From contig DAOSDD010000065.1 of NCBI GenBank assembly GCA_035362115.1, positions 1 through 18,641 of the forward strand: DNA of 18,641 nt. The letters run 5' to 3'. Under the pieces are notes generated by a model that saw only the letters and a program-made list of their open reading frames with translations, had not been told where the DNA came from and did not search any database. Source of the stretch: DUMC01 sp035362115 (GTDB lineage: Bacteria > Bacillota > Clostridia > Acetivibrionales > DUMC01). The stretch's first letter is position 1; each line of letters starts with the position of its first letter. Below are positions 1 to 6,094 of the stretch, one piece after another. The position numbers and the translations under genes were made by a program.

Positions 1-800
1 AAAATGTTTTTACCTAAAAGTCCATATTCTTTGGCCTGAGATATAGCTATATTCAATCTTTTTACCGCTATGGGATACTCAGCTCTTATATATATATAAC
101 CCTGATCCGCGCCTATTGCATATCCTGCTATAGTCATTGCTTCAACTACTGAATGAGGGTCTCCTTCCAGGACGCTTCTGTCCATAAAAGCACCCGGGTC
201 TCCTTCATCGGCGTTACAACATACAAACTTTTTGTCGTCCTGACTTTTTGCTGCAAATTCCCACTTAAGGCCGGTTGGGAAGCCTCCGCCCCCTCTTCCT
301 CTCAAGCCTGATTTTTTAATAGTATCAATTACCTCTTGGGGTTTCATTTCTATCAGTGCTTTGGCTAATGCTCTATAGCCGTCATGTGCAATATATTCAT
401 CAATATTTTCCGGATTAATGACTCCGCAATTTCTCAATGCCACTCTTAATTGTTTTTTGAAGAAATCAACATGCTCCATGGATTTATGTTGCCCATCCTC
501 TTCAGCATGAGTTTCAGCATGTAAAAGTCTTTTTACAATTCTCCCCTTGATCAGATGTTCCTCAACAATCTCATTTACATCTTCCGGCTTGACCATTGTA
601 TACATTGCACCCTCTGGATAAACTACAACAATGGGGCCTTGAGCACACAAACCAAAACATCCTGTTTTTATAACCTTAACTTCATTATCAATACTGTTCT
701 TCTTTAGTTGTACTTCAAATTCATCAATAACTTTTTGAGAATTTGATGATGTACAACCTGTACCTCCACAAACAAGAACATGCGCTCTAAATATCTGCAT
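1..800 (-). CDS. hndC: HndC/NuoF-like (HydB) NADH-binding flavoprotein subunit of bifurcating [FeFe] hydrogenase, partial (C-terminus off left edge)
   Basis: The first 266 residues are visible; the frame is still open at base 1. The start is ATG at 798-800, with GGAGG 6 bases upstream. Residues 1 to about 90 form a thioredoxin-fold [2Fe-2S] domain with all four ligands visible (C11-x4-C16 and C48-x3-C52, in TGCFGLC). After a linker comes the NuoF flavoprotein domain, with the glycine-rich RGRGGGGFPTG loop near residue 165 (NADH/FMN binding) and CNADEGDPGAF near 193. In the NuoF/HndC/HydB family this subunit oxidises NAD(P)H and passes electrons through FMN and Fe-S clusters to the hydrogenase core; the cytoplasmic complex couples NADH and ferredoxin oxidation to H2 formation. 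The usual C-terminal 4Fe-4S region and the neighbouring hndD/hydA would lie left of the window. It follows HndB by 21 bases, so it is probably cotranscribed. The family is certain; the partner hydrogenase is inferred from gene order. Confidence 0.93.
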   Translation of the reverse strand, partial: MQIFRAHVLVCGGTGCTSSNSQKVIDEFEVQLKKNSIDNEVKVIKTGCFGLCAQGPIVVVYPEGAMYTMVKPEDVNEIVEEHLIKGRIVKRLLHAETHAEEDGQHKSMEHVDFFKKQLRVALRNCGVINPENIDEYIAHDGYRALAKALIEMKPQEVIDTIKKSGLRGRGGGGFPTGLKWEFAAKSQDDKKFVCCNADEGDPGAFMDRSVLEGDPHSVVEAMTIAGYAIGADQGYIYIRAEYPIAVKRLNIAISQAKEYGLLGKNI

Positions 801-821
801 CAGTAACCCTCCTCACAACAA

Positions 822-1193
822 CTAAATTTTCTCTTCAGCCCCAACAGTATAGTCGAGACAAACTCTGCCATTAACAATATGCTCTGCAACCACGCGTGCA
901 GCCTTTTCAGCTGTCATCCTAACATAAGTAACTTTCTCACCCTTTTCGTCAATAACATCAACTATGGGTTCAAGTCTGCAAGCACCTATACAACCGGTCA
1001 TAGTAACTCTAACATCATTTATATTTCTCTTTTTAAGTTCTTCTAGAAAAGCGTTCATAACCGGCCTTGCACCAGCTGCTATACCGCATGTTGCCATACC
1101 TACAACTACTCTCATTCTTTCGCTCTTCTCTCTTATGCTCATCTGCTCGAGAGTCCTTTTTCTAATCGCTTCCAGCTCAGCTATCGATTTCAT
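822..1193 (-). CDS. hndB: HndB-like thioredoxin-fold [2Fe-2S] ferredoxin subunit
   Basis: This 123-residue protein is a single thioredoxin-like ferredoxin domain. Its start is ATG at 1191-1193, with GGAGG 8 bases upstream inside the end of the preceding ATPase gene; the two genes overlap by 17 bases, which suggests translational coupling. GMATCGIAAGA near residue 32 and TGCIGACRLEP near residue 66 are the cluster-binding segments. Only three ligand-type cysteines are apparent (C36, C68, C72): the position of the first cysteine of the usual C-x4-C pair is Val31. A further cysteine near residue 112 lies outside the motif. In HndABCD-type NAD(P)-reducing or bifurcating hydrogenases the second gene encodes such a small ferredoxin, and the order here (HndA, ATPase, HndB, HndC) fits. 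Its role is electron transfer within the complex, inferred from context. A stand-alone ferredoxin is less likely given the position. Confidence 0.85.
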   Translation of the reverse strand: MKSIAELEAIRKRTLEQMSIREKSERMRVVVGMATCGIAAGARPVMNAFLEELKKRNINDVRVTMTGCIGACRLEPIVDVIDEKGEKVTYVRMTAEKAARVVAEHIVNGRVCLDYTVGAEEKI

Positions 1194-1743
1194 TTAATAC
1201 ACCTCCAAAAATCACCTTTATTCCTTCACTTATATAGTCACGAATCCATATCAGTACATCGCTGTTATCGATAGGGACATCATCCAATTGCTCCTTTATT
1301 TCCAAAACACTGAATGCAAAATTTTCTTTCATATTGCATAAATTCAGGTTAAAATCTGTTTCCGGATTTGCTGCTACAAGACCCATCATTGTTTCTCCGA
1401 TGTTACCTAATGGCAATCTATCTATATGGGATATTTGAAAATCAGCCTTTATACAAGTTCCTTTACCCTTTTCCGATTTTATTTCAAGCTTTCCTCCTGC
1501 TCTTGCAGAAGAAGCTTCCAAAAGCGGAATACCCAATCCTACCTTCCGGGTAGTTCTGGTTGTTGCAAAAGGATTTTTTACTTGATTTAACAATGATTCA
1601 TCCATACCTATACCATTATCTTCTATTTCAATTATAAACTTATCATTTTCTGCGTCTGCTGTTAGTATGATGTCAATTTTTGAGGCCTGTGCTTTAATTG
1701 AATTCTGTACAATATCCATTAAGTGTAGAGATAAGTCCCTCAT
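1177..1743 (-). CDS. Stand-alone GHKL (histidine-kinase-type) ATPase domain protein in hydrogenase operon
   Basis: The 188-residue form starts at ATG 1741-1743, beginning MRDLSLHLMDIVQNS, with GAGG 9 bases upstream. A GTG five codons earlier (1758) would overlap that ribosome binding site, so I reject it. The N-terminal half is a GHKL ATP-binding fold: N box with N14 (DIVQNS), G1 box DNGIGM at 42-47, and a G2-like box around residues 67-75 (KVGLGIPLL). There is no sensor domain, transmembrane segment or dimerisation helix with a phosphorylatable histidine, so it cannot be a complete sensor kinase. The C-terminal part (about 110-188) is not recognised. It sits between the HndA- and HndB-type genes, overlaps hndB, and is presumably made with the hydrogenase. 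Its function is unknown; regulation, assembly or anti-sigma-like binding are all possible. No response regulator is nearby. Confidence 0.82.
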   Translation of the reverse strand: MRDLSLHLMDIVQNSIKAQASKIDIILTADAENDKFIIEIEDNGIGMDESLLNQVKNPFATTRTTRKVGLGIPLLEASSARAGGKLEIKSEKGKGTCIKADFQISHIDRLPLGNIGETMMGLVAANPETDFNLNLCNMKENFAFSVLEIKEQLDDVPIDNSDVLIWIRDYISEGIKVIFGGVLNEIDS

Positions 1744-1800
1744 TGTTAAAATCCTCACTGTCGATATTCAATATCCTTTTTGATATTCAACATTTCCTTC

Positions 1801-2307
1801 TTATACGGCTGCTTTCTGCTTTCTGTATTTTTCTATAATGTCTTCAATTTGTTCAGGCTTAAGTCTTCCGTAAACGTCCTCGTTAATAGTGATTACAGGT
1901 GCCAGACCACAAGCTCCTATACATCTGCAAGCTTCCAGGGAAAATAAGCCATCCTCAGTACACTCACCAACATTTATTCCCAGCTTTTCCTGGAGTTTGT
2001 CAAGTATAAGATTTGCACCCTTTACATAGCAAGCTGTACCAAGACAAACCTGAATATTGTATATACCCTTTGGCTGGAGCGAAAAACGGGTGTAAAAGGT
2101 AACTACCCCGTAAATTTCACTAAGAGATACGTTAAGGCCTTCAGATATTTTTTTCTGGACACTTAACGGCAAATAGCCATACAAATCCTGGGCTTCATGT
2201 AACACAGGAATCAGGCCACCTTTTGTGTCTTTATACTTTTGAATTATTTCCTGCAGCTTCTGCTCTTTTTCATCAACACAGCCGCAGCAGCATTTACCCC
2301 CACTCAT
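1801..2307 (-). CDS. hndA: HndA/NuoE-like [2Fe-2S] subunit of bifurcating [FeFe] hydrogenase
   Basis: The product has 168 residues. The start is taken as ATG 2305-2307 because GGAGG lies 8 bases upstream; the GTG two codons earlier is too close to that site. After a short cysteine-rich N-terminus (K5-C-C-C-G-C10) comes the NuoE helical region (about 15-80) and then the thioredoxin-like [2Fe-2S] domain. Its ligands are C88 and C93 (CLGTAC) and C129 and C133 (CIGAC), the usual C-x4-C ... C-x3-C pattern. In complex I and in HndA/HydC-type hydrogenases this subunit carries one [2Fe-2S] cluster next to the NuoF flavin subunit. It is the first gene of the hnd operon. Its 445-base upstream region holds a Rex-type operator, an intrinsic terminator of the previous operon and an inverted-repeat element. 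The length is normal for the family; the cysteine-rich start is an addition. Confidence 0.92.
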   Translation of the reverse strand: MSGGKCCCGCVDEKEQKLQEIIQKYKDTKGGLIPVLHEAQDLYGYLPLSVQKKISEGLNVSLSEIYGVVTFYTRFSLQPKGIYNIQVCLGTACYVKGANLILDKLQEKLGINVGECTEDGLFSLEACRCIGACGLAPVITINEDVYGRLKPEQIEDIIEKYRKQKAAV

Positions 2308-2421
2308 CTGCACTACCTCCTAATTCTAATCAATAATCATAATGCTTAATTTATAATTTTTAATCCTTAACTGTTAATCCATAATTGAAAAATAACACCA
2401 AGGATTAATCATTAACTATAG

Positions 2422-2526
2422 ATAACGTACAAAAGAAACTACATTATAAAAGTTTTGTGCGCTAATGTTACATTAATGAATTCGTAAAAATTCAAATTAA
2501 TCCATGTAGAATCATTTTTGCGTTAT
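2422..2526 (-). repeat. Copy A of ~105-base inverted-repeat element in the hndA leader
   Basis: This stretch matches 6095-6200 in the same orientation, with about 15 differences and one single-base indel by eye. It begins ATAAC and ends GTTAT on either strand: the terminal inverted repeat is ATAACG(T/C)A(C/A)AAAA on the left and its complement on the right. A subterminal hairpin (arms 2426-2434 and 2453-2461, CGTACAAAA with TTTTGTGCG, one mismatch) lies at the end nearer hndA. Both copies are preceded on the left by TATAG. It lies 114 bases upstream of the hndA start codon and downstream of the Rex-type site, so it is probably transcribed as leader RNA. It could be a MITE-like relic or a conserved structured leader. 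Confidence 0.8.
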
Positions 2527-2574
2527 ATATACTAAATTTCGGACTCATTAAATACGGTATTTATTTGACACATT

Positions 2575-2599
2575 AAAAAGCAGTGTTTCTTGCACTGCT
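2575..2599 (-). terminator. Intrinsic terminator between the sensory operon and the hnd operon
   Basis: Read on the minus strand, a perfect 7-bp stem (AGCAGTG / CACTGCT) with a 7-base loop is followed directly by five Ts. It lies about 154 bases downstream of the PHP gene stop (2753) and would end the DRTGG-PHP operon. Its left arm begins where the -10 of a Rex-controlled hnd promoter would sit, so terminator and promoter appear interleaved. Confidence 0.65.
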
Positions 2600-2606
2600 A
2601 TATAAT

Positions 2607-2624
2607 ATGTTAAGTATTTAACAA
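2607..2624 (-). promoter_or_regulatory. Rex-type redox operator upstream of hndA
   Basis: On the minus strand the sequence is TTGTTAA-ATAC-TTAACAT, matching the Rex consensus TTGTTAA-N4-TTAACAA at 13 of the 14 defined positions. A -35-like TTGTTA (2619-2624) is followed at 14-16 bases by TATATA/TATAGC, so a bound repressor would cover the promoter. Rex is known in Firmicutes to repress fermentation and hydrogenase genes at low NADH/NAD+. The rex gene is not in this window. The -10 match is weaker than at the upstream operon, so the exact transcription start is uncertain. Confidence 0.7.
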
Positions 2625-2752
2625 TTTCCGCCCCAATTATATCAAATTTAATTTAATTATTCAATAAGTTTTACGAAAATATTGGCATAATATTTGAATT
2701 AATTTAATGATTTGAGTTCCAGGAACCAAATGGTTACTGGATTTTAATGTTT

Positions 2753-3463
2753 TTAATAGTTTATTGTATACAAGAGGCACTCAATGCTTTTCTCCTCAAG
2801 CTCCAGAACGCTACTCTGTTCTAGTATATCTCCAAGATTATGAGCGTCTGAAGACCGTATGAAATTATACCTTGATAATTGCGGATATAATGACAAGAAT
2901 TTCCCTAAATCACAATTTTTTGATATTTCAAGATTACCTGTTTTAATTTCCGATGGTATCATCCCGAGGTTGGATATTATGCTGTAAGAATCCCTGTCTA
3001 CGTGAGCAGGTATCATGACGCCTCCAAGTTCAGCCATAGTATGACAGACTTCTTCTAAACTCATATCTGCAGCTGTGAGAAGCATTTTATCAAGTTGTCC
3101 GATAATATTGTCGTTTTCATCCATGATTAATTGCTCTCCGAAAATTTCCGGTCTGTTCTTAACTTGTGGTAAAACCTTATATACTTTTTCCTGCATCTTA
3201 AGTGCCCGTTCAACATCAGGAAAAAGGCATACTATATGAACCTCTTCCCGTGTTTCAATTTCCATTCCAGGTACAAACAAAATGCCTGATTTACAGGCAC
3301 AATCTGAAATAGCTTCAAGATTTTCGGCAGAATTGTGGTCAGTTACCGCTATTATGTCCAGTCCTTTTAAAATTGCCATGTTCACTATGTTATTAGGAGT
3401 CATGTCTTTATCTGAGCAAGGTGAAAGGACTGAATGAATATGCAGATCAATGTAATATTTCAT
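2753..3463 (-). CDS. PHP-domain metal-dependent phosphoesterase
   Basis: The product has 236 residues. The start is ATG 3461-3463, with GGAGG just upstream; it overlaps the end of the preceding DRTGG-like gene by 17 bases. The PHP fold shows its metal-binding motifs in order: DLHIH (H8, H10), TDHNS near 41-45, GMEIETRE near 66, PAHVD near 160 and SSDAH near 210. The family holds polymerase- and histidinol-phosphatase-type hydrolases that cleave phosphoester bonds using a cluster of divalent metals; the substrate here is unknown. It is the last gene of the operon with the hydrogenase-like protein, which suggests it handles a phosphorylated protein, nucleotide or nucleic acid in a redox-signalling pathway, but that is inference. 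It lacks polymerase or HisK-specific extensions. A terminator lies 154 bases downstream. Confidence 0.85.
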   Translation of the reverse strand: MKYYIDLHIHSVLSPCSDKDMTPNNIVNMAILKGLDIIAVTDHNSAENLEAISDCACKSGILFVPGMEIETREEVHIVCLFPDVERALKMQEKVYKVLPQVKNRPEIFGEQLIMDENDNIIGQLDKMLLTAADMSLEEVCHTMAELGGVMIPAHVDRDSYSIISNLGMIPSEIKTGNLEISKNCDLGKFLSLYPQLSRYNFIRSSDAHNLGDILEQSSVLELEEKSIECLLYTINY

Positions 3464-3779
3464 GAGTCCTCCAGCATATTTCAAAAGCATCCATGCCGGT
3501 TCTTAAAATTGCTATATTTTCTTCCGATGCTTTTTTCAAAGTCGTCTCTTCAACATTAATATCTTCAGGAATTATTATACACGGAATTTCCAACAATACA
3601 GCTACAGCCACTATATTTATATGAGCTTGGACGGTTATCCAGGCGTCTCCTTTTTCAGCATGAGACATAACCCAGCTTAGTAAGTCACATACATATACTC
3701 CCGTGATATCCCGTTCCAGAGTAGAGTCACCTGTAAGAACAGCCAAACCAAGTTTTTCTGCGAATTCTTTTACAGTCAA
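3447..3779 (-). CDS. DRTGG-like domain protein (second of two in this operon)
   Basis: This is a 110-residue protein. I chose the TTG at 3777-3779 as start because AAGGGG lies 8 bases upstream; the GTG at 3788 is part of that ribosome binding region. The sequence resembles DRTGG-domain proteins (for example ITGVYVCDLLSWVM near residue 26, then alternating strands and helices with VAVLLEIPCIIIPEDI near 60). DRTGG domains occur in HPr-kinase-like, CBS-linked and phosphotransacetylase-linked proteins and are thought to bind ligand, but no catalytic motif is visible. It sits after the hydrogenase-like gene across a 124-base gap filled with a hexanucleotide repeat, and its end overlaps the PHP gene. 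The family call is moderate: the motif is diverged. Function unknown. Confidence 0.7.
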   Translation of the reverse strand: MTVKEFAEKLGLAVLTGDSTLERDITGVYVCDLLSWVMSHAEKGDAWITVQAHINIVAVAVLLEIPCIIIPEDINVEETTLKKASEENIAILRTGMDAFEICWRTHEILH

Positions 3780-3844
3780 GATGCACACCCCTTATCTCTA
3801 TGTCTTATACCCATATATTATACTTATGCCTTATTTCTATCCTC

Positions 3845-3936
3845 ATCTTTATCTTTATCTTTATCTTTATCTTTGTCTTTATCTTTGTCTTTATCTTATA
3901 TCTTTATCTTATATCTTTATCGTTATCCTTACCCTT
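3845..3936. repeat. Hexanucleotide tandem array (ATCTTT)n overlapping a gene end
   Basis: From 3845 to 3892 there are eight uninterrupted 6-base units (ATCTTT, twice GTCTTT); degenerate units with 7-base steps continue to about 3936. On the coding strand this reads as AAAGAT units. The stop codon (3904-3906) of the hydrogenase-like gene falls inside the degenerate part, so its last ten or so residues (D, K, G, N, I, R) are made of repeat-derived codons. The perfect units lie in the spacer before the next gene. Confidence 0.9.
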
Positions 3937-5235
3937 ATCCATTACCGGCGGCATTTTGGCTTCCAGTTCAGCCATTTGTACTGCCAGACTTCTGACCTTG
4001 TCTCTGAGCTTGAAAATACAATCTGTTTCATTGGCATTCCCGCGGACAATGTCTTCCGCAAGAGCTCTGCAGCTTGGTGCTCCGCATGCTCCACAATCAA
4101 GTCCCGGAAGGTTATTGTTTATTTTTTCCAGCGTTTCCAGCTTCTTAATTGCAACAACTATATCTTCATCCAGTTTCATAATTGGCCTGTGTTCAATACT
4201 ACCTGTCCAGACCAGACTTTCATCATATTCATCAAGCATGTTGCATTGAACAGAAATATTGTCCGCTTCTTCTATTTGTTTTTTCAACCGGGTTTTTGCA
4301 AGATAGGTATTTTCAACTGTTAGTGGTCCCCCGAGGCATCCTCCCGTACAAGCAAGAGCCTCAACAAAATTAACGTCCTCAAGTCTTTCATTTTCAATTT
4401 CCTCAAAGATTTTTATTACATTGTGTATGCCATCAACGGCAAGATAGCTATCTATGCCCAGTCCAAGAGCCTCTCCGCCGGAACTTGCCCATCTTATGCC
4501 TTCAGCGCTTGATTGTTCAAGATTTTCAAGACTCTTACTTTTATCCATAGTATTTAAAAGCTTTAAATATATGTCTCTCATTGAAATAACCCCATCTACT
4601 GCAGACATGTCTTTTTCATAAGGTGCCTTTACGCTGGTTACTTTAGCGGCACAAGGCGTAATAAAAAAAACGCCTACGTCATTTGCGGATAAATCATGCA
4701 CTTTCATGGCTTTATTTTTAGCCATTTTAGCAGCTACCTCCATGGGAGACTCAATTTTGACTATATTATCAATTAAATTAGGAAAACGCACCTGTATTAA
4801 CCTGACTACTGCCGGACAAGCAGATGAAATAAGAGGTACTTTAAAACCGCCTTCTTTAATAAGCTTCCTGGTTGCACCGGTTACAATCTCTGCCGCCCTT
4901 GCTACTTCATATACGTCATCGAATCCAATTGATTTTAATCCATTTAATATCCTGTTTCTTGAATATTTATTATTAAACTGACCATAAAGAGTTGGAGCGG
5001 GCAATGCTATTTTATATTTATAGTTCTGAATTATATCAAAGGAATCGGTAATTGCTTTCTTGGCATGATAGGGACATACCCGTATACATTCACCGCAATC
5101 AATGCAGCGTTCTTTTATTATGCGAGCTTTACTTTTACGCACCCTTATGGCTTCCGTAGGGCATCTTTTTATGCAGTTTGTACAACCCTTGCAACTATTC
5201 TCATCCAGTGTAACAGAATGAAAATAATTCTCCAT
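3904..5235 (-). CDS. [FeFe]-hydrogenase-like protein of putative sensory type (2x[4Fe-4S], H-domain, C-terminal Fe-S domain)
   Basis: This is a 443-residue protein. The start is ATG 5233-5235 with AAGGGG 8 bases upstream; an upstream in-frame TTG (5301) lacks a ribosome site. Order of domains: two ferredoxin clusters (C15, C18, C21, C25; C44, C47, C50, C54), then an H-cluster domain (about 75-310), then a C-x2-C-x4-C-x16-C Fe-S domain (C381, C384, C389, C406) and a short helical, charged tail. All four H-cluster cysteines are kept (C140, C195, C296, C300), with the conserved Lys198 and Glu292. However, the proton-relay cysteine of TSCCP is Ala139 (SSACP), the L2 glutamate is Ser201, and L3 reads CTGGCLGGP with one glycine fewer. 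This pattern fits group C/D putative sensory [FeFe] hydrogenases rather than the catalytic HydA; no PAS or kinase domain is attached. Neighbouring ATPase, DRTGG and PHP genes support a signalling role. Confidence 0.88.
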   Translation of the reverse strand: MENYFHSVTLDENSCKGCTNCIKRCPTEAIRVRKSKARIIKERCIDCGECIRVCPYHAKKAITDSFDIIQNYKYKIALPAPTLYGQFNNKYSRNRILNGLKSIGFDDVYEVARAAEIVTGATRKLIKEGGFKVPLISSACPAVVRLIQVRFPNLIDNIVKIESPMEVAAKMAKNKAMKVHDLSANDVGVFFITPCAAKVTSVKAPYEKDMSAVDGVISMRDIYLKLLNTMDKSKSLENLEQSSAEGIRWASSGGEALGLGIDSYLAVDGIHNVIKIFEEIENERLEDVNFVEALACTGGCLGGPLTVENTYLAKTRLKKQIEEADNISVQCNMLDEYDESLVWTGSIEHRPIMKLDEDIVVAIKKLETLEKINNNLPGLDCGACGAPSCRALAEDIVRGNANETDCIFKLRDKVRSLAVQMAELEAKMPPVMDKGKDNDKDIR

Positions 5236-5278
5236 ATTCTCAACCCCTTCCAAAACAGGAAAAGGACCTAAAGTTTTA

Positions 5279-5710
5279 TCAGGTTTTAAGGCATATTTCA
5301 ATTCTTACAGTAGTGCCTTTACCCACCTTGGATTCTATTTCAAGCATATCAGCATATCTTTTTATATTTGGAAGGCCCATACCTGCACCAAAGCCCATCT
5401 CTCTTACATTATCAGGTGCTGTTGTATAACCCTCCTGCATCGCAAGGTCGATATCCGGTATACCCGGTCCTTCATCAATTATTTTTATACTTACTTTTTC
5501 GCTGTCAATCTCTACCTCTGCCGTCCCTCCATTTGCATGTATTACAGCATTTATCTCAGCCTCATACATAGCTATGGAAGTCTTTTTAATTATATCAGGA
5601 CTAACTCCCAATTGAGTCAGCATTTTTTTAACATTACTTGAGGCTTCCCCCGCAAGTGTAAAGTCATTCCCGGGAATTTGATAGCATAGTTTGATTGAAT
5701 TGCTGCTCAA
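5279..5710 (-). CDS. RsbW-like ATP-binding protein (anti-sigma-factor type serine/threonine kinase)
   Basis: The product has 143 residues and is one HATPase_c domain: N box EAEINAVIHA (N54), G1 box DEGPGIP at 79-85, and G2 box GFGAGMGLPN at 106-115. It has no sensor, membrane or dimerisation part, so it resembles RsbW/RsbT/SpoIIAB-type proteins, which bind sigma factors or phosphorylate STAS-domain antagonists. No STAS antagonist or sigma factor gene lies in this window. The start is TTG at 5708-5710, two bases after the stop of the preceding gene, with GGGAGGGAG upstream; no better start exists before the N box. It overlaps no neighbour: the hydrogenase-like gene starts 44 bases after its stop. 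Its likely job is to relay the state of the hydrogenase-like protein, which is inferred from context only. Confidence 0.85.
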   Translation of the reverse strand: MSSNSIKLCYQIPGNDFTLAGEASSNVKKMLTQLGVSPDIIKKTSIAMYEAEINAVIHANGGTAEVEIDSEKVSIKIIDEGPGIPDIDLAMQEGYTTAPDNVREMGFGAGMGLPNIKRYADMLEIESKVGKGTTVRIEICLKT

Positions 5711-5712
5711 CC

Positions 5713-6060
5713 CTATACACTCCCTCCCCTTATGCCAGCACTTGATAATTTGCCACAGGCTATAAACATAGGATACCGGGTAGTCATTAATATGATGCTT
5801 TTATCTACCGCCAGTTCCATCATGTTTTTATCAGGCTTCTTTCCCCTTACAAAAACTATCATCTTAATATCCATCATTTCAGCAGTCCTGATAACCTGGG
5901 GGTTAACCAATCCAGTAAGCAAAATATCCTTTTCATCACCATAGGCCATTACATCGCTCATAAGATCAGATCCGCAAGCTGTGCATACATCTATATCAGG
6001 GTTGCTTCCTTCAACCAGTATTTCCGCATCAAGTATCTCTTTTATATTATCTACTCTCAT
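5713..6060 (-). CDS. DRTGG-domain protein, first gene of the sensory hydrogenase operon
   Basis: This is a 115-residue protein. The start is ATG 6058-6060 with GAGG 8 bases upstream; the frame stays open to 6117, but that part runs into the repeat element and lacks a ribosome site. The region SDVMAYGDEKDILLTGLVN (residues about 34-52), followed by a helix, IKMIVFVRGKKP and ILMTTRYPMFIACG, matches stand-alone DRTGG-domain proteins commonly found with HydA-like genes in clostridia. Cysteines occur in CTAC near residue 25 and in IACG near 101; whether they bind metal cannot be told. No catalytic motif is visible. It opens the operon: its roughly 200-base leader carries the repeat element and starts at a promoter overlapped by a perfect Rex operator. 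Function unknown; a ligand-binding role is inferred from the family. Confidence 0.78.
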   Translation of the reverse strand: MRVDNIKEILDAEILVEGSNPDIDVCTACGSDLMSDVMAYGDEKDILLTGLVNPQVIRTAEMMDIKMIVFVRGKKPDKNMMELAVDKSIILMTTRYPMFIACGKLSSAGIRGGSV

Positions 6061-6094
6061 AACACCAACCTCTTTTAAATTCAGGGATTTATAG

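Noticed and set aside
2341..2420. TTAATCC/GGATTAA inverted motifs and TTAACNGTTAA in the hndA leader as a further operator or riboswitch
   Set aside because: The motifs are short and the sequence is very AT-rich, so chance matches are likely; no conserved riboswitch core was recognised.
2566..2606. Plus-strand promoter made of TTGACA and TATAAT near 2566-2606
   Set aside because: The spacing is about 30 bases with a terminator hairpin between, and no plus-strand gene follows.
2717..2741. Imperfect hairpin CCAGGAACC/GGTTACTGG just after the PHP gene
   Set aside because: It has a mismatch, only short stems and no T-tract on the minus strand; the hairpin at 2575-2599 is a better terminator.
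3703..4323. Long plus-strand open frames rich in Leu, Ile, Phe and Tyr across the hexanucleotide array
   Set aside because: They are antisense to the hydrogenase-like and DRTGG genes, arise from the TTTATC repeat, and lack ribosome sites and family similarity.
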